64,000 nt of DNA from Bacteroidales bacterium (GTDB taxonomy: Bacteria > Bacteroidota > Bacteroidia > Bacteroidales > UBA7332): assembly GCA_028687995.1 (NCBI GenBank), contig JAQTZA010000012.1, positions 1 to 64,000 on the forward strand. Direction: 5' to 3'. Within the stretch, counting starts at the first letter, position 1; each line of letters starts with the position of its first letter. A program made the position numbers and the translations under genes. Of this stretch, positions 53,343-61,824 are shown piece by piece. The notes beneath the pieces are model-generated. The model was not told where the DNA came from. It worked only from the letters and a program-made list of their open reading frames with translations, and ran no database searches.

Positions 53343-56300
53343 TTACGTTTTTTCTTCCACCCATTTGCGAGCATTGACGAAAGCCTCCATCCAAGGTGTG
53401 ACTTGGTCGTTTTCCTTGCGGTCGTTCGGGTAGTAGCCACATTGCCAAGGGAAAATGGCGCGCTCGGGGTGAGGCATCATTGCCAAGTGGCGTCCGTCGG
53501 TCGAGCAAACACCTGCTACACCCCACGGCGAACCATTCGGATTGGCAGGGTAAGCATCGTAGTTGTATTTCGCAATTACGTTGTAAGCCGATTGCTCGTA
53601 TGGGAACGAGAATTTTCCTTCTCCGTGAGCTACCCACACGCCGATTTTAGAGCCGGAGAGTGAGCTCAACATTACCGAATTGTTTTGCGGAATCTCCAAC
53701 GATACGAAGTTTGATTCAAATTTGTGAGATGAATTGTGCTCCATTTTATGTTTTAGTTCGTGCTCAGGATAGATCACTTCCAACTCTGCCATCAACTGGC
53801 AGCCGTTGCAAATACCCAAGCTCAAGGTATCGGGGCGCGCCATGAAGTTGTCGATGGCAATTTTTGCTTTTTCGTTGAACAAGATTCCACCAGCCCAACC
53901 TTTTGCTGAGCCTAACACGTCTGAGTTGGAGAATCCACCGCAGAAGACGATGAAGTTGACATCTTCCAATGTTTCGCGTCCACTAGATAAGTCGGTGAGG
54001 TGAACGTCTTTCACGTCGAAGCCTGCTAAGTACAATGAGTATGCCATTTCGCGTTCGCCGTTTGTGCCTTTGTCACGCAAAATAGCTGCTTTCACACCTG
54101 TGCGTTCACGTCTGTCGGACGACAAGCCAAACGTAGATAGTTTTCCAGTGAATGATTTGTTGAAGTTCCACTCAATTGGTTGAGTTTTGTAGTTTTCGAA
54201 ACGTGCTTTCGCCTGTGTTTCACCACTTTGCTTGCGATCGAGTTGATAAGAAGAGGAGTACCACACATCGCGTAGATGGTCAATACCCAATTGATATTCA
54301 ACGCCGTCTTTGTCAATCAGAATATGACGTTCGTCGCAAGGTTTGGCAATTTTAAGGAATCCAACACCAGCTTCTTCGAGCAGTTTCTCAACCGTTTTTT
54401 TATCTTTTACCTGAATCAGAACGCCAGGATTTTCAGCAAACAAAATTTTAATAATGTCGGTTTCATCTATTTTATCCAAGGTGACTTCTAGTCCGCCTTC
54501 GGTGTTCGCAAAACACATTTCGAGCAATGCTGTTACCATACCACCAGCGGAAATGTCGTGTCCGGCAAGAATCAATCCTTTTTCGATTAATTGTTGAATA
54601 GCCATGAATGCGTCAGCAAAATATTCGCTGTCTTTCACGGTTGGCACATCCATTCCGATTTTGTTGAGTGTTTGCGCAAATGCAGAGCCACCCAATTTGA
54701 AACTATCGAAAGAGAAATCAACGTAATAAACCACAGTAGATTTGTCGTTTACCAAAACGGGCGAAACGACTTTCTTCACGTCGCTCACTTCGCCACCGGC
54801 AGAGATAATAACCGTTCCCGGAGAGAACACTTTGTCATCGCCGTATTTTTGTGTCATCGAAAGACTATCTTTTCCGGTCGGAATGTTGACTCCCAATGCT
54901 GATGCAAATTCGCTACAAGCTTCTACCGCTTTGTAAAGTCGTGCATCTTCACCCGGATTTTTGCAAGGCCACATCCAGTTTGCACTGAGCGAAATACTCT
55001 CCAAACCGTCTTTCATTGGTGCCCAAACGATGTTGGTCAACGACTCAGCCACCGCCAAAACAGAACCAGCAGCCGGATCAGCCATCGCCGCTTGCGGAGC
55101 GTGACCAATTGAAGTCGCAATTCCTGCTTCTCCTTTGAAATCGAGCGCCACTACACCACAGTCGCTCAATGGCAACTGTAATTCACCCTGACACTGTTGA
55201 CGTGCAATTTTACCCGTCACCGAGCGGTCAACTTTGTTGGTTAACCAGTCTTTGCAGGCTACGGCTTCGAGTTGAAGCACGTTTTCGATGTATTCGTGGA
55301 TGTCGGCAGCCTGATATTCAGGTTCTGTATAATTTTCTTCAATGGTAATATCATTCATGATGGTGCGCGGTGGTTTACCAAACATCATCTCCAATTGTAG
55401 ATCAATTGGGCGTTCGCCATCGGCTTGTTCGAATACGAATTTCATATCACCGGTTGTTTCGCCCACCACATACATCGGTGCACGTTCGCGTTCGGCAATC
55501 TTCTGAACCATTTCGATATCTTGCTCTTTAATCAGCAAGCCCATGCGCTCCTGACTTTCGTTACCTACGATTTCTTTAGCTGAAAGTGTTGGGTCGCCAA
55601 CTGGCAATTTATCGACATAGATAATTCCACCAGTAGTTTCCACCAATTCAGAAAGAGAGTTGAGGTGACCACCTGCACCATGGTCGTGTATCGAAACAAT
55701 CGGATTCACATCGGCTTCAGCCAACGCACGAATCACATTCGCAGCGCGTTTTTGCATTTCAGGATTGGCGCGTTGCACGGCATTTAGCTCAACAGAGTTG
55801 GCGTAATGACCGGTCTCGACAGACGAAACAGCTCCACCGCCCATACCGATGCGGTAGTTGTCGCCACCCATCACCACCACTTTGTCGCCCACTTCGGGTG
55901 TACCCTTCAAGGCATCTTTCAATTTGCCATAACCCACACCACCGGCAAGCATAATCACTTTGTCGTAAGCGAATTTCTTGGCATTTTCGGCGTGTTCGAA
56001 AGTCAGCAATGAACCGCAAATAAGCGGTTGTCCGAATTTATTGCCAAAATCAGAAGCTCCGTTCGATGCCTTAATCAGAATTTGCTCAGGCGTTTGATAC
56101 AACCACGGACGTTCCGGCATAGCTTCCTCCCAATCGCGAGCTCCTTCTGGACGCGGATACGATGTCATATAAACCGCTGTTCCGGCAATCGGCAAACTCG
56201 CTTTTCCACCACCAAGGCGATCCCGGATTTCACCACCCGAACCTGTAGCAGCACCATTGAATGGCTCAACAGTTGTCGGGAAGTTATGCGTTTCTGCTTT

Positions 56301-57032
56301 AATGGAAATAACAGTCTTAATATCTTTAATTTCGAAGAAATCGGGTTTGTCAGACGATGCCGGAGCAAATTGTTCCACCACGGGACCTTCGTTGAAAGCC
56401 ACATTATCTTTATAGGCAGAAACAATTTTGTTATGGTTTGCTTCTGATGTATTCTTGATTAATTTGAACAGCGTCGATTCTTTTTCAACGCCATCAATTA
56501 CAAATGTTCCGTTGAAAATTTTGTGACGGCAATGTTCCGAGTTTACTTGCGAAAAGCCAAACACTTCGCTGTCGGTCAGTTTGCGGCCAATCTTTTGGCT
56601 CACTTCATTGAGGTATTCTACTTCGTCGTCGCTCAATGCCAATCCCTCTTGCTTGTTGAATGAAGCAATGTCTCCGATGTGGAGAATTGGCTCCGGCTGC
56701 TTGCTGATGGTAAACAACTCTTGATTCAATCCATCGTACATGCGTTGCAGCATCGGGTCGTGTGCAGCATCTTTACTTTCGACAGGGAAATACTCTTCGA
56801 TGCGAAGAATGCCATTCAGTCCCATGTTTTGGGCAATTTCGACCGCATTGGTACTCCACGGTGTAATCATCTCGCGGCGTGGACCGACAAACCAACCTTC
56901 AATCGAATCAGAGTCAATTGTTATTGCTTGGCTAAAAAGCCATACCATTTTCTGAATTTCATCTTGAGATAACGGATGATTGACATCCACGGCGATTACC
57001 GTTTTTGAGGGATTTTGAAAGAAACGAATCAT
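53343..57032 (-). CDS. purL: Phosphoribosylformylglycinamidine synthase (single-chain PurL)
   Basis: A 1229-residue single-chain FGAM synthase, which uses ATP and glutamine to convert FGAR to FGAM in purine synthesis. The N-terminal PurS-like part covers about 1-150, followed by two AIRS-type ATP domains (FSQVNSEHCRHKIF near 170 and AETHNFPT near 250 are diagnostic). The C-terminal glutaminase begins near 970 and has its nucleophilic cysteine in LGICNGCQLM (around residue 1115), and His and Glu in MMPHPERAI. Base composition is richer in GC than its neighbours, and its codon use looks different, perhaps from high expression. Preceded by a promoter box and a palindrome. Confidence 0.96.
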   Translation of the reverse strand: MIRFFQNPSKTVIAVDVNHPLSQDEIQKMVWLFSQAITIDSDSIEGWFVGPRREMITPWSTNAVEIAQNMGLNGILRIEEYFPVESKDAAHDPMLQRMYDGLNQELFTISKQPEPILHIGDIASFNKQEGLALSDDEVEYLNEVSQKIGRKLTDSEVFGFSQVNSEHCRHKIFNGTFVIDGVEKESTLFKLIKNTSEANHNKIVSAYKDNVAFNEGPVVEQFAPASSDKPDFFEIKDIKTVISIKAETHNFPTTVEPFNGAATGSGGEIRDRLGGGKASLPIAGTAVYMTSYPRPEGARDWEEAMPERPWLYQTPEQILIKASNGASDFGNKFGQPLICGSLLTFEHAENAKKFAYDKVIMLAGGVGYGKLKDALKGTPEVGDKVVVMGGDNYRIGMGGGAVSSVETGHYANSVELNAVQRANPEMQKRAANVIRALAEADVNPIVSIHDHGAGGHLNSLSELVETTGGIIYVDKLPVGDPTLSAKEIVGNESQERMGLLIKEQDIEMVQKIAERERAPMYVVGETTGDMKFVFEQADGERPIDLQLEMMFGKPPRTIMNDITIEENYTEPEYQAADIHEYIENVLQLEAVACKDWLTNKVDRSVTGKIARQQCQGELQLPLSDCGVVALDFKGEAGIATSIGHAPQAAMADPAAGSVLAVAESLTNIVWAPMKDGLESISLSANWMWPCKNPGEDARLYKAVEACSEFASALGVNIPTGKDSLSMTQKYGDDKVFSPGTVIISAGGEVSDVKKVVSPVLVNDKSTVVYYVDFSFDSFKLGGSAFAQTLNKIGMDVPTVKDSEYFADAFMAIQQLIEKGLILAGHDISAGGMVTALLEMCFANTEGGLEVTLDKIDETDIIKILFAENPGVLIQVKDKKTVEKLLEEAGVGFLKIAKPCDERHILIDKDGVEYQLGIDHLRDVWYSSSYQLDRKQSGETQAKARFENYKTQPIEWNFNKSFTGKLSTFGLSSDRRERTGVKAAILRDKGTNGEREMAYSLYLAGFDVKDVHLTDLSSGRETLEDVNFIVFCGGFSNSDVLGSAKGWAGGILFNEKAKIAIDNFMARPDTLSLGICNGCQLMAELEVIYPEHELKHKMEHNSSHKFESNFVSLEIPQNNSVMLSSLSGSKIGVWVAHGEGKFSFPYEQSAYNVIAKYNYDAYPANPNGSPWGVAGVCSTDGRHLAMMPHPERAIFPWQCGYYPNDRKENDQVTPWMEAFVNARKWVEEKT

Positions 57033-57076
57033 ATTGTATTATTTCGAATTACAATTTATGAATAGCAGCATGTAAG

Positions 57077-57096
57077 TATCATTTTCTAAAATGATA
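57077..57096. promoter_or_regulatory. Palindrome in the purL leader
   Basis: A perfect inverted repeat TATCATTTT-CT-AAAATGATA, 9-bp arms with a 2-nt spacer. It lies about 10 bp downstream of the purL -7 box on the minus strand, about 45 bp before the start codon. The position suits a repressor operator. Confidence 0.45.
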
Positions 57097-57406
57097 AATT
57101 ACGGTGCAAAAGTAACCATTTTTTTTCAGAGGGGAAAAGTATGAAACGTTCAATATTGAGAGATGAAATTCTTTAAGTTTATTGTTTAATATTTTATGAA
57201 AAAATGTTATTTTAGTATGAGTTATTTTGCTAAATAATGGATTAATTGTCTTTATTATTAGAAAGATAACGCGAGTATTAGTATTGGTTCAGAATTTGAA
57301 TATAATAAGGTTTTGTCGTTTAAAGTCCCAACAAATGTTATGTTTAAACAAAGTAAAAAATCACAAAATGAGCCTACATTGCTGCTTGCGTTCTAATAAA
57401 AACGAA

Positions 57407-57422
57407 TATATTTGTATCTTTG
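57407..57422 (+). promoter_or_regulatory. Tandem -7 boxes upstream of the LysE-type gene
   Basis: TATATTTG (57407-57414) and TATCTTTG (57415-57422) abut each other and both fit TAnnTTTG. No -33 element at 19-nt spacing is convincing. Either would give a leader of roughly 30 nt before the GTG start. Confidence 0.45.
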
Positions 57423-57452
57423 TAACTCATATCCAACCCATAATATCAATTA

Positions 57453-58151
57453 GTGGATCAATCATTCTACATTATACTTAAGGGAGCTCTGATCGGTGTG
57501 CTTGTTTCTGCACCGATGGGACCTATAGGCGCTTTGTGTATTCAGCGTACCTTGAATAAAGGTCGTTGGCACGGTTTTGCTACTGGTTTTGGTGCAATGA
57601 TTTCGGATGTAATTTATGCCATAATGGTTGGTATGGGAATGAGTTATATCCTCAATTTTATTTCACGAAATGAGACCGTTATTCAGATTATAGGTAGTGC
57701 ATTGCTATTTGGTTTTGGTATTATGTTGTTTCGATCTAACCCCATCAAGTCGTTTAAACAGCAACGAAATAACATCACAACGTATACCCAAGATTTGATA
57801 ACGGCATTCTTTATCACTCTCTCCAATCCGTTTATTATTTTCCTCTATATTGCCTTATTTGCCCGTCTCAATTACTACAATGATGATTTTACATTGGCGC
57901 AACATATACTTGGTTTTGCATCCATTGCATCCGGAGCTATGCTGTGGTGGTTTATTGTTACTTTTCTGTTTGGGAAATTAAGAAGTCGGTTTAATTTAAG
58001 ACGATTATGGGTGCTCAATAGAGTGATTGCGTCGATTGTTATCGCAATCTCCTTGTTGGGTTTGGCCTACAGTATGTTTTATGAAGTGAAAGAGCAGAAG
58101 CAAAAATTAGAGAAAAAAGTGATTGAAATTTCGACTAAACTCACAAATTAA
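57453..58151 (+). CDS. LysE/RhtB-family exporter
   Basis: A 232-residue inner-membrane protein with six transmembrane segments. The opening FYIILKGALIGVLVSAPMGPIGALCIQRTLNKGR carries the LysE-family G-x-x-x-x-A-P-x-G-P motif that defines this amino-acid exporter group. The substrate cannot be read from sequence. The start is GTG at 57453; no ATG is available near it. The C-terminus has an extra amphipathic, lysine-rich coiled-coil-like tail (EVKEQKQKLEKKVIEIS). The CBM9-like gene follows after 14 bp, so the two are probably cotranscribed. Confidence 0.87.
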   Translation: MDQSFYIILKGALIGVLVSAPMGPIGALCIQRTLNKGRWHGFATGFGAMISDVIYAIMVGMGMSYILNFISRNETVIQIIGSALLFGFGIMLFRSNPIKSFKQQRNNITTYTQDLITAFFITLSNPFIIFLYIALFARLNYYNDDFTLAQHILGFASIASGAMLWWFIVTFLFGKLRSRFNLRRLWVLNRVIASIVIAISLLGLAYSMFYEVKEQKQKLEKKVIEISTKLTN

Positions 58152-58165
58152 CAAGCAGATACATC

Positions 58166-58810
58166 GTGAATAAATTAACTGTTCCTTATGTTCCAGAGTT
58201 GAGTGGAGCAAGTGCTGAAAAAATAGTAGAATTGATGGAGATCAAAGCCATTCGTCAAAGTATCGACAATGTGAATTGGCCAGAGCAATTTTCATATAAA
58301 CCAATTGCCTCTTTTAGTATAGCTAGAGACGAGGAGCGAATATATCTCTATTATTTTGTTCGTGGCAATTCGCTGCGAGCACTATATTCGGAAGATTTAT
58401 CGGAAGTGTGGACGGATAGCTGTGTAGAGTTTTTTCTGCAAGTGCCAGGCGATGCAAATTATTATAATTTCGAATTCAATTGCATTGGCACTTGTTATGC
58501 AGCAAAACGTGAAAGTCGAGCAAATTTCACATTATTGACAAAGGATGAATTGAGCCAAATTCAACGTTATACCAAACTTGATAAAAGTTCTTTTCAGGAA
58601 AAGGAGGGACTGTTTGCTTGGGATTTACTTGTCTCAATACCATTTTCATTGATTGGATTAGAGGGTGCAAATCTACCTGAGAAGATTCGCGCAAACTTTT
58701 ATAAATGTGCCGATGCTACTATCATTCCTCATTTTGTGAGTTGGAATCCAATTGATACTCCTAACCCTGATTTCCACAGACCAGAGTTTTTTGGTGAGAT
58801 TTATTTTTAG
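58166..58810 (+). CDS. Carbohydrate-binding family 9-like domain protein, cytoplasmic-type
   Basis: A 214-residue protein that resembles the CBM9-like domain of Bacteroidetes proteins: PIASFSIARDEERIYLYYFVRG, then VWTDSCVEFFLQVPGDANYYNFEFNCIGT (key C-V-E-F-F and Y-Y-N-F-E-F) and a C-terminal HFVSWNPIDTPNPDFHRPEFFGEIYF. There is no signal peptide, which is odd for a glycan-binding domain, and no attached enzyme. It follows the exporter by 14 bp. Its function is unknown to me; binding of a small ligand rather than polysaccharide would suit its location. A stem-loop ends the unit. Confidence 0.75.
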   Translation: MNKLTVPYVPELSGASAEKIVELMEIKAIRQSIDNVNWPEQFSYKPIASFSIARDEERIYLYYFVRGNSLRALYSEDLSEVWTDSCVEFFLQVPGDANYYNFEFNCIGTCYAAKRESRANFTLLTKDELSQIQRYTKLDKSSFQEKEGLFAWDLLVSIPFSLIGLEGANLPEKIRANFYKCADATIIPHFVSWNPIDTPNPDFHRPEFFGEIYF

Positions 58811-58873
58811 ATAAAGTAGAAAACAACTATTTTGAGAATCAACTCAAATTAATTTGATTGTATAAATTTTTTG

Positions 58874-58904
58874 TGGTAGAACTATATTTATGTAGGTTCT
58901 ACCA
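58874..58904 (+). terminator. Stem-loop after the CBM9-like gene
   Basis: A perfect 9-bp inverted repeat TGGTAGAAC/GTTCTACCA (58874-58882 and 58896-58904) with a 13-nt loop. The T-run after it is weak, so termination is likely but not certain. Confidence 0.6.
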
Positions 58905-58921
58905 TTCTTATTGTATGAAAT

Positions 58922-59866
58922 ATGGAAAATAGAATTACCTCGCTTTTTGGAATTCAGTACCCGATAATTCAGGGTGGAATGGTCTGGTGTAGCGGTTGGC
59001 GGTTGGCTTCAGCGGTTAGCAATGCTGGAGGTTTAGGATTAATTGGCGCAGGATCGATGCATCCAGAAGTGCTTCGAGAGCACATTCAAAAGTGTAAAAC
59101 GGCGACTGTTAAACCGTTTGGTGTAAATGTGCCGCTGATGTATCCCGAAATTGATAAGGTGATGCAAATTATCGTGGAAGAAGGGGTGAAAATAGTTTTT
59201 ACTTCCGCTGGAAATCCCAAAATATGGACATCATTTCTGAAAGAAAAAGGAATCATTGTGGTGCATGTGATTGCAAATGCAAAATTTGCTCAAAAATGTG
59301 AAGAAGCAGGAGTGGATGCCATCGTTGCCGAAGGTTTCGAAGCCGGAGGACACAATGGTCGCGAGGAGACAACAACGCTTTGCCTAATTCCACATATTCG
59401 TAAAATAACAAAACTTCCCTTGCTTGCTGCGGGTGGTATTTCTACTGGTCGCGCCATGTTAGCTGCCATGGCATTGGGAGCAGATGGGGTGCAGGTCGGC
59501 ACTGCTTTTGCTCTTGCTGAAGAGAGCTCTGCTAGTGATGCTTTTAAATTACGGTGTTTGAGTTTACCTGAAGGAGACACGATTCTTTCTCTCAAAAAAG
59601 TGTCACCTACTCGCATTATTAAAAATGATTTCTTTAAACAAGTTGAGGAGTTGGAAAACAACGGTGCGTCGGGAGAGGAATTAAGGACTTTGCTAGGTAA
59701 GGGACGTTCTAAAAGAGGAATCTTTGAAGGTGAATTGAGTGAAGGCGAATTAGAAATTGGTCAAGGTGCAACTTTGGTAACAGAAATACTGTCCGTTTCG
59801 CAAATTATTCGCAACTTTGTAGAAGAGTTTAACTCTGCGCAACTTTCGTTGAATCCAATCAACTAA
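58922..59866 (+). CDS. Nitronate monooxygenase / FabK-type FMN protein
   Basis: A 314-residue FMN-dependent TIM-barrel protein of the NMO/2-nitropropane dioxygenase family. Features are PIIQGGMVWCSGWRLASAVSNAGGLGLIG at the start, KPFGVNVPL, EAGGHNGREE (about 139-148, flavin/substrate loop) and LLAAGGISTGRAMLAAMALGADGVQVGTAF (phosphate-binding, broken by small residues G-G-I and G-A-D-G-V-Q-V-G-T). Members either oxidise nitronates or, as FabK, reduce enoyl-ACP in fatty-acid synthesis. The two are hard to separate by eye, and FabK is reasonable in Bacteroidales. No other fab gene is near. A 35-bp gap leads to the next gene. Confidence 0.85.
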   Translation: MENRITSLFGIQYPIIQGGMVWCSGWRLASAVSNAGGLGLIGAGSMHPEVLREHIQKCKTATVKPFGVNVPLMYPEIDKVMQIIVEEGVKIVFTSAGNPKIWTSFLKEKGIIVVHVIANAKFAQKCEEAGVDAIVAEGFEAGGHNGREETTTLCLIPHIRKITKLPLLAAGGISTGRAMLAAMALGADGVQVGTAFALAEESSASDAFKLRCLSLPEGDTILSLKKVSPTRIIKNDFFKQVEELENNGASGEELRTLLGKGRSKRGIFEGELSEGELEIGQGATLVTEILSVSQIIRNFVEEFNSAQLSLNPIN

Positions 59867-59901
59867 AGTCGTGTTATCGTATAATAATTACAATCAATAT
59901 T

Positions 59902-60252
59902 ATGGAAATTACCGGAAAAATCGTGCAGCTTTTGCCATTGCAAACAGGTCAGGGCAAAAATGGAGTTTGGAAAAAACAAGATTACATCATCGAATTTGGT
60001 GATCAATACCCTAAAAAAGTGTGCTTCAATATTTGGGGTGATAAAATTGATACCTTTGATTTGAAAGAAGGAGAAGAGGTAAAAGTTGATTTCGATATTG
60101 AAAGTCGCGAGTTTAATGGTCGATGGTACACCGATGTAAAAGCTTGGAATGTGTCGCGCCCTAATGGCTCAGTAGCTCCCGTAAATTCAGCGCCGCTACC
60201 AAAAGAAGAGGATTTTCTCTCTCAGGCACCAGGCACAGATTTGCCTTTTTGA
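59902..60252 (+). CDS. DUF3127 protein (OB-fold-like)
   Basis: A 116-residue protein. Residues 1-85 match DUF3127: MEITGKIVQLLPLQTGQG, KQDYIIEFGDQYPKKVCFNIWG, DIESREFNGRWYTDVKAW. The pattern of short strands and aromatic residues resembles a single-strand DNA-binding OB fold, and the acidic C-terminal tail ending PGTDLPF is strikingly like the SSB tail (which ends in D-x-D-x-P-F) that binds partner proteins. Function is not established. It lies 35 bp after the flavoprotein gene. The downstream stem-loop at 60391 may end its transcript. Confidence 0.8.
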   Translation: MEITGKIVQLLPLQTGQGKNGVWKKQDYIIEFGDQYPKKVCFNIWGDKIDTFDLKEGEEVKVDFDIESREFNGRWYTDVKAWNVSRPNGSVAPVNSAPLPKEEDFLSQAPGTDLPF

Positions 60253-60312
60253 GAATTTTAATGAGAAAAATATCAATTTCAGCAAATTTTAATGCTTTTA
60301 TAGCATAAATTT

Positions 60313-60326
60313 ATGTTGTACAACAT
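60313..60326. promoter_or_regulatory. Perfect palindrome ATGTTGTACAACAT
   Basis: A 14-bp perfect palindrome covering the -33 element (TTG at 60316-60318) of the promoter at 60316-60345. A near-identical copy lies in the clpP leader at 47063-47076. Its placement on the promoter suits a repressor or redox/stress regulator. Confidence 0.45.
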
Positions 60327-60345
60327 GTAATATGGCCTATCTTTG
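60316..60345 (+). promoter_or_regulatory. Promoter in the DUF3127 / bifunctional nuclease gap
   Basis: TTG (60316-60318), 19-nt spacer, TATCTTTG (60338-60345) followed by C, a typical Bacteroidetes start context. It points to a unit that ends at the terminator at 60391, with no coding frame between. Confidence 0.6.
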
Positions 60346-60349
60346 CACT

Positions 60350-60421
60350 GTGTTTTTCATGGTATTAGATTTTAAGGTTAATAAGGGTTTAGGTTGTCGT
60401 GATGACAACCTTTTCTTTTTT
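60350..60421 (+). ncRNA. Candidate small RNA (about 70 nt) or terminated leader
   Basis: A promoter with good -33/-7 elements (60316-60345) is followed about 45 bp later by a strong stem-loop and T-run (60391-60421), with no supported reading frame between. This would give an RNA of about 70 nt ending in a GTTGTC hairpin. Alternatives are an attenuator for the nuclease gene at 60522, or simply the terminator for DUF3127 plus a fortuitous promoter. No match to a known RNA family is recognised. Confidence 0.4.
60391..60421 (+). terminator. Terminator upstream of the bifunctional nuclease gene
   Basis: A perfect 8-bp stem AGGTTGTC (60391-60398) with GACAACCT (60404-60411), 5-nt loop, then TTTCTTTTTT. 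Confidence 0.85.
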
Positions 60422-60521
60422 ATATAAGTTTGCTCAGATCAATCGGTCATTTTTTGGCTTCAACCACCCATTCCTACACAAATTATTTCTATATTTGTTA
60501 CGCTAAAACAAAAGTAGTGAA

Positions 60522-61106
60522 ATGGAGAAACGTATCCCTTTAAAAGTTTTTGGAATTACAATTAGTCAGGTCGAAACAGGTGCTTATGCATTGATATTAG
60601 GCGAAAAGGAAGGTGTTCGTAGAATTCCCATTATTGTAGGTGCTGCAGAGGCGCAATCTATTGTTATTCAATTAGAGAAAATCACCCCACGTCGCCCTCT
60701 TACTCACGATCTTTTTCAAGCATTTGCTCAAGCTTATGGAATTCGTTTACTTGAAGTTTATATTTATAAGATGATCGCTGGCGTATTTTATGCCGAATTG
60801 CTTTTTGATGACGGAGAAAGACAAGTTCGAATCGATTCGAGAACGTCGGATGCGATTGCTATAGCCCTTCGAGTTGGATGCCCCATTTTTACTACCGAAT
60901 CTATTTTGGGAGAAGCTGGCGTGGAGGTGGAAAGTCAAACACATAGCAATGAGCCTGTAGAGGAAGAAGAGATTTCGGATGCGGAACAATTCTCTAATTT
61001 AAGCTCAGAAGAACTTCAAACTCGACTGAATGAAGCTGTACATGAGGAGAACTACGAATATGCATCCAAAGTAAGAGATGAATTGAAGAAACGGGGTGAA
61101 TTATAG
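60522..61106 (+). CDS. Bifunctional nuclease (BFN/DUF151) domain protein with UVR motif
   Basis: A 194-residue protein. Residues 1-130 form the BFN/DUF151 domain: VFGITISQVETGAYALILGEKEGVRRIPIIVG (key G-A-Y-A-L-I-L) and RIDSRTSDAIAIALRVGCPIF. A plant member of this domain has DNase and RNase activity, which gives the family its name. Residues 155-194 are a UVR motif (LQTRLNEAVHEENYEYASKVRDEL), the protein-protein helix of UvrB/UvrC. The combination is usual in Bacteroidetes. A -7-like TATATTTG lies at 60490-60497. It is 13 bp upstream of rsmE, so the two are likely cotranscribed. Confidence 0.88.
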   Translation: MEKRIPLKVFGITISQVETGAYALILGEKEGVRRIPIIVGAAEAQSIVIQLEKITPRRPLTHDLFQAFAQAYGIRLLEVYIYKMIAGVFYAELLFDDGERQVRIDSRTSDAIAIALRVGCPIFTTESILGEAGVEVESQTHSNEPVEEEEISDAEQFSNLSSEELQTRLNEAVHEENYEYASKVRDELKKRGEL

Positions 61107-61119
61107 AAGTGACCAAGAA

Positions 61120-61824
61120 ATGCATATTTTTTATACACCAGATATTTTTATTACAAACGAACTGCCAGAGGATGAGTCATTGCACTGCGTGAAAGTGCTT
61201 CGATTGACAGAAGGTACAGAGATTCGGTTGACAGATGGCAAAGGGAGTTTTTTTCGGGCTAAAATAGCGCGAGCACATCCCAAACGCTGTGCGGTCGAAA
61301 TTCTCGAAACTTTTTCAGAATCATACGTTCGTAATTTTTCGATCAATATTGCGATTGCGCCAACCAAGAATCTAGATAGAATAGAGTGGATGGCAGAGAA
61401 AATGACTGAAATTGGCATCGATAGAATCAGTTTTATCCGCTGTCGATATTCGGAACGTAAAGAGCTGAAAGAAGAACGAATCAAAAAGATTTTAGTCTCG
61501 GCGATGAAACAATCCTTGAAGGCTACTTTGCCTTGGTTAGAAGGATTGATGGAGTTTTCGGACATTGTCAAGCAATCGTTTGAGGGCAGAAAGTTTATTG
61601 CGCATTGTTATGCAAATCAACCTCGAAAGATGCTTTCAAAGGAGTATTCTAAAGGTGAAAATGCGCTTATTTTGATTGGTCCCGAAGGAGATTTTAGTGA
61701 AGAAGAGGTGGCGCTTGCCGTATCCAATGGGTTTGAGCCGATATCACTCGGTGAGAGTCGTTTGCGAACAGAAACGGCTGCAGTCGTTGCTTGTCATACG
61801 TTGCATGTTTTGAACAGTTTGTAA
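61120..61824 (+). CDS. rsmE: 16S rRNA (uracil(1498)-N3)-methyltransferase
   Basis: A 234-residue SPOUT methyltransferase that methylates U1498 of 16S rRNA with SAM. The N-terminal PUA-like domain covers about 1-70 (LHCVKVLRLTEGTEIRLTDGKG). The SPOUT knot carries the signatures LIGPEGDFSEEEV (about 188-200) and LGESRLRTETAAVVA (about 212-226). ATG at 61120 is preferred to one at 61096, which overlaps the preceding gene and adds eight non-conserved residues. Adjacent to the BFN gene as in many Bacteroidales. Length is normal. Confidence 0.94.
   Translation: MHIFYTPDIFITNELPEDESLHCVKVLRLTEGTEIRLTDGKGSFFRAKIARAHPKRCAVEILETFSESYVRNFSINIAIAPTKNLDRIEWMAEKMTEIGIDRISFIRCRYSERKELKEERIKKILVSAMKQSLKATLPWLEGLMEFSDIVKQSFEGRKFIAHCYANQPRKMLSKEYSKGENALILIGPEGDFSEEEVALAVSNGFEPISLGESRLRTETAAVVACHTLHVLNSL

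Larger units (their letters stand above)
57033..57452. other. Divergent intergenic region purL / LysE-type exporter
   Basis: 420 bp, very AT-rich in the middle. The left side holds a -7 box for purL, TACTTTTG (complement of 57107-57114), and a palindrome. The right side has two overlapping -7-like boxes (57407-57422). No gene is supported in between and no purine riboswitch was recognised. Confidence 0.5.

Noticed and set aside
53299..53637. A 112-codon frame overlapping the end of purL on the same strand
   Set aside because: It is an out-of-frame reading of the purL glutaminase region; the purL frame explains the conserved PHPER motif there.
54591..56447. Several antisense open frames of 100-140 codons across purL
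   Set aside because: They arise from the higher GC of purL, show no recognisable motifs and lack start context.
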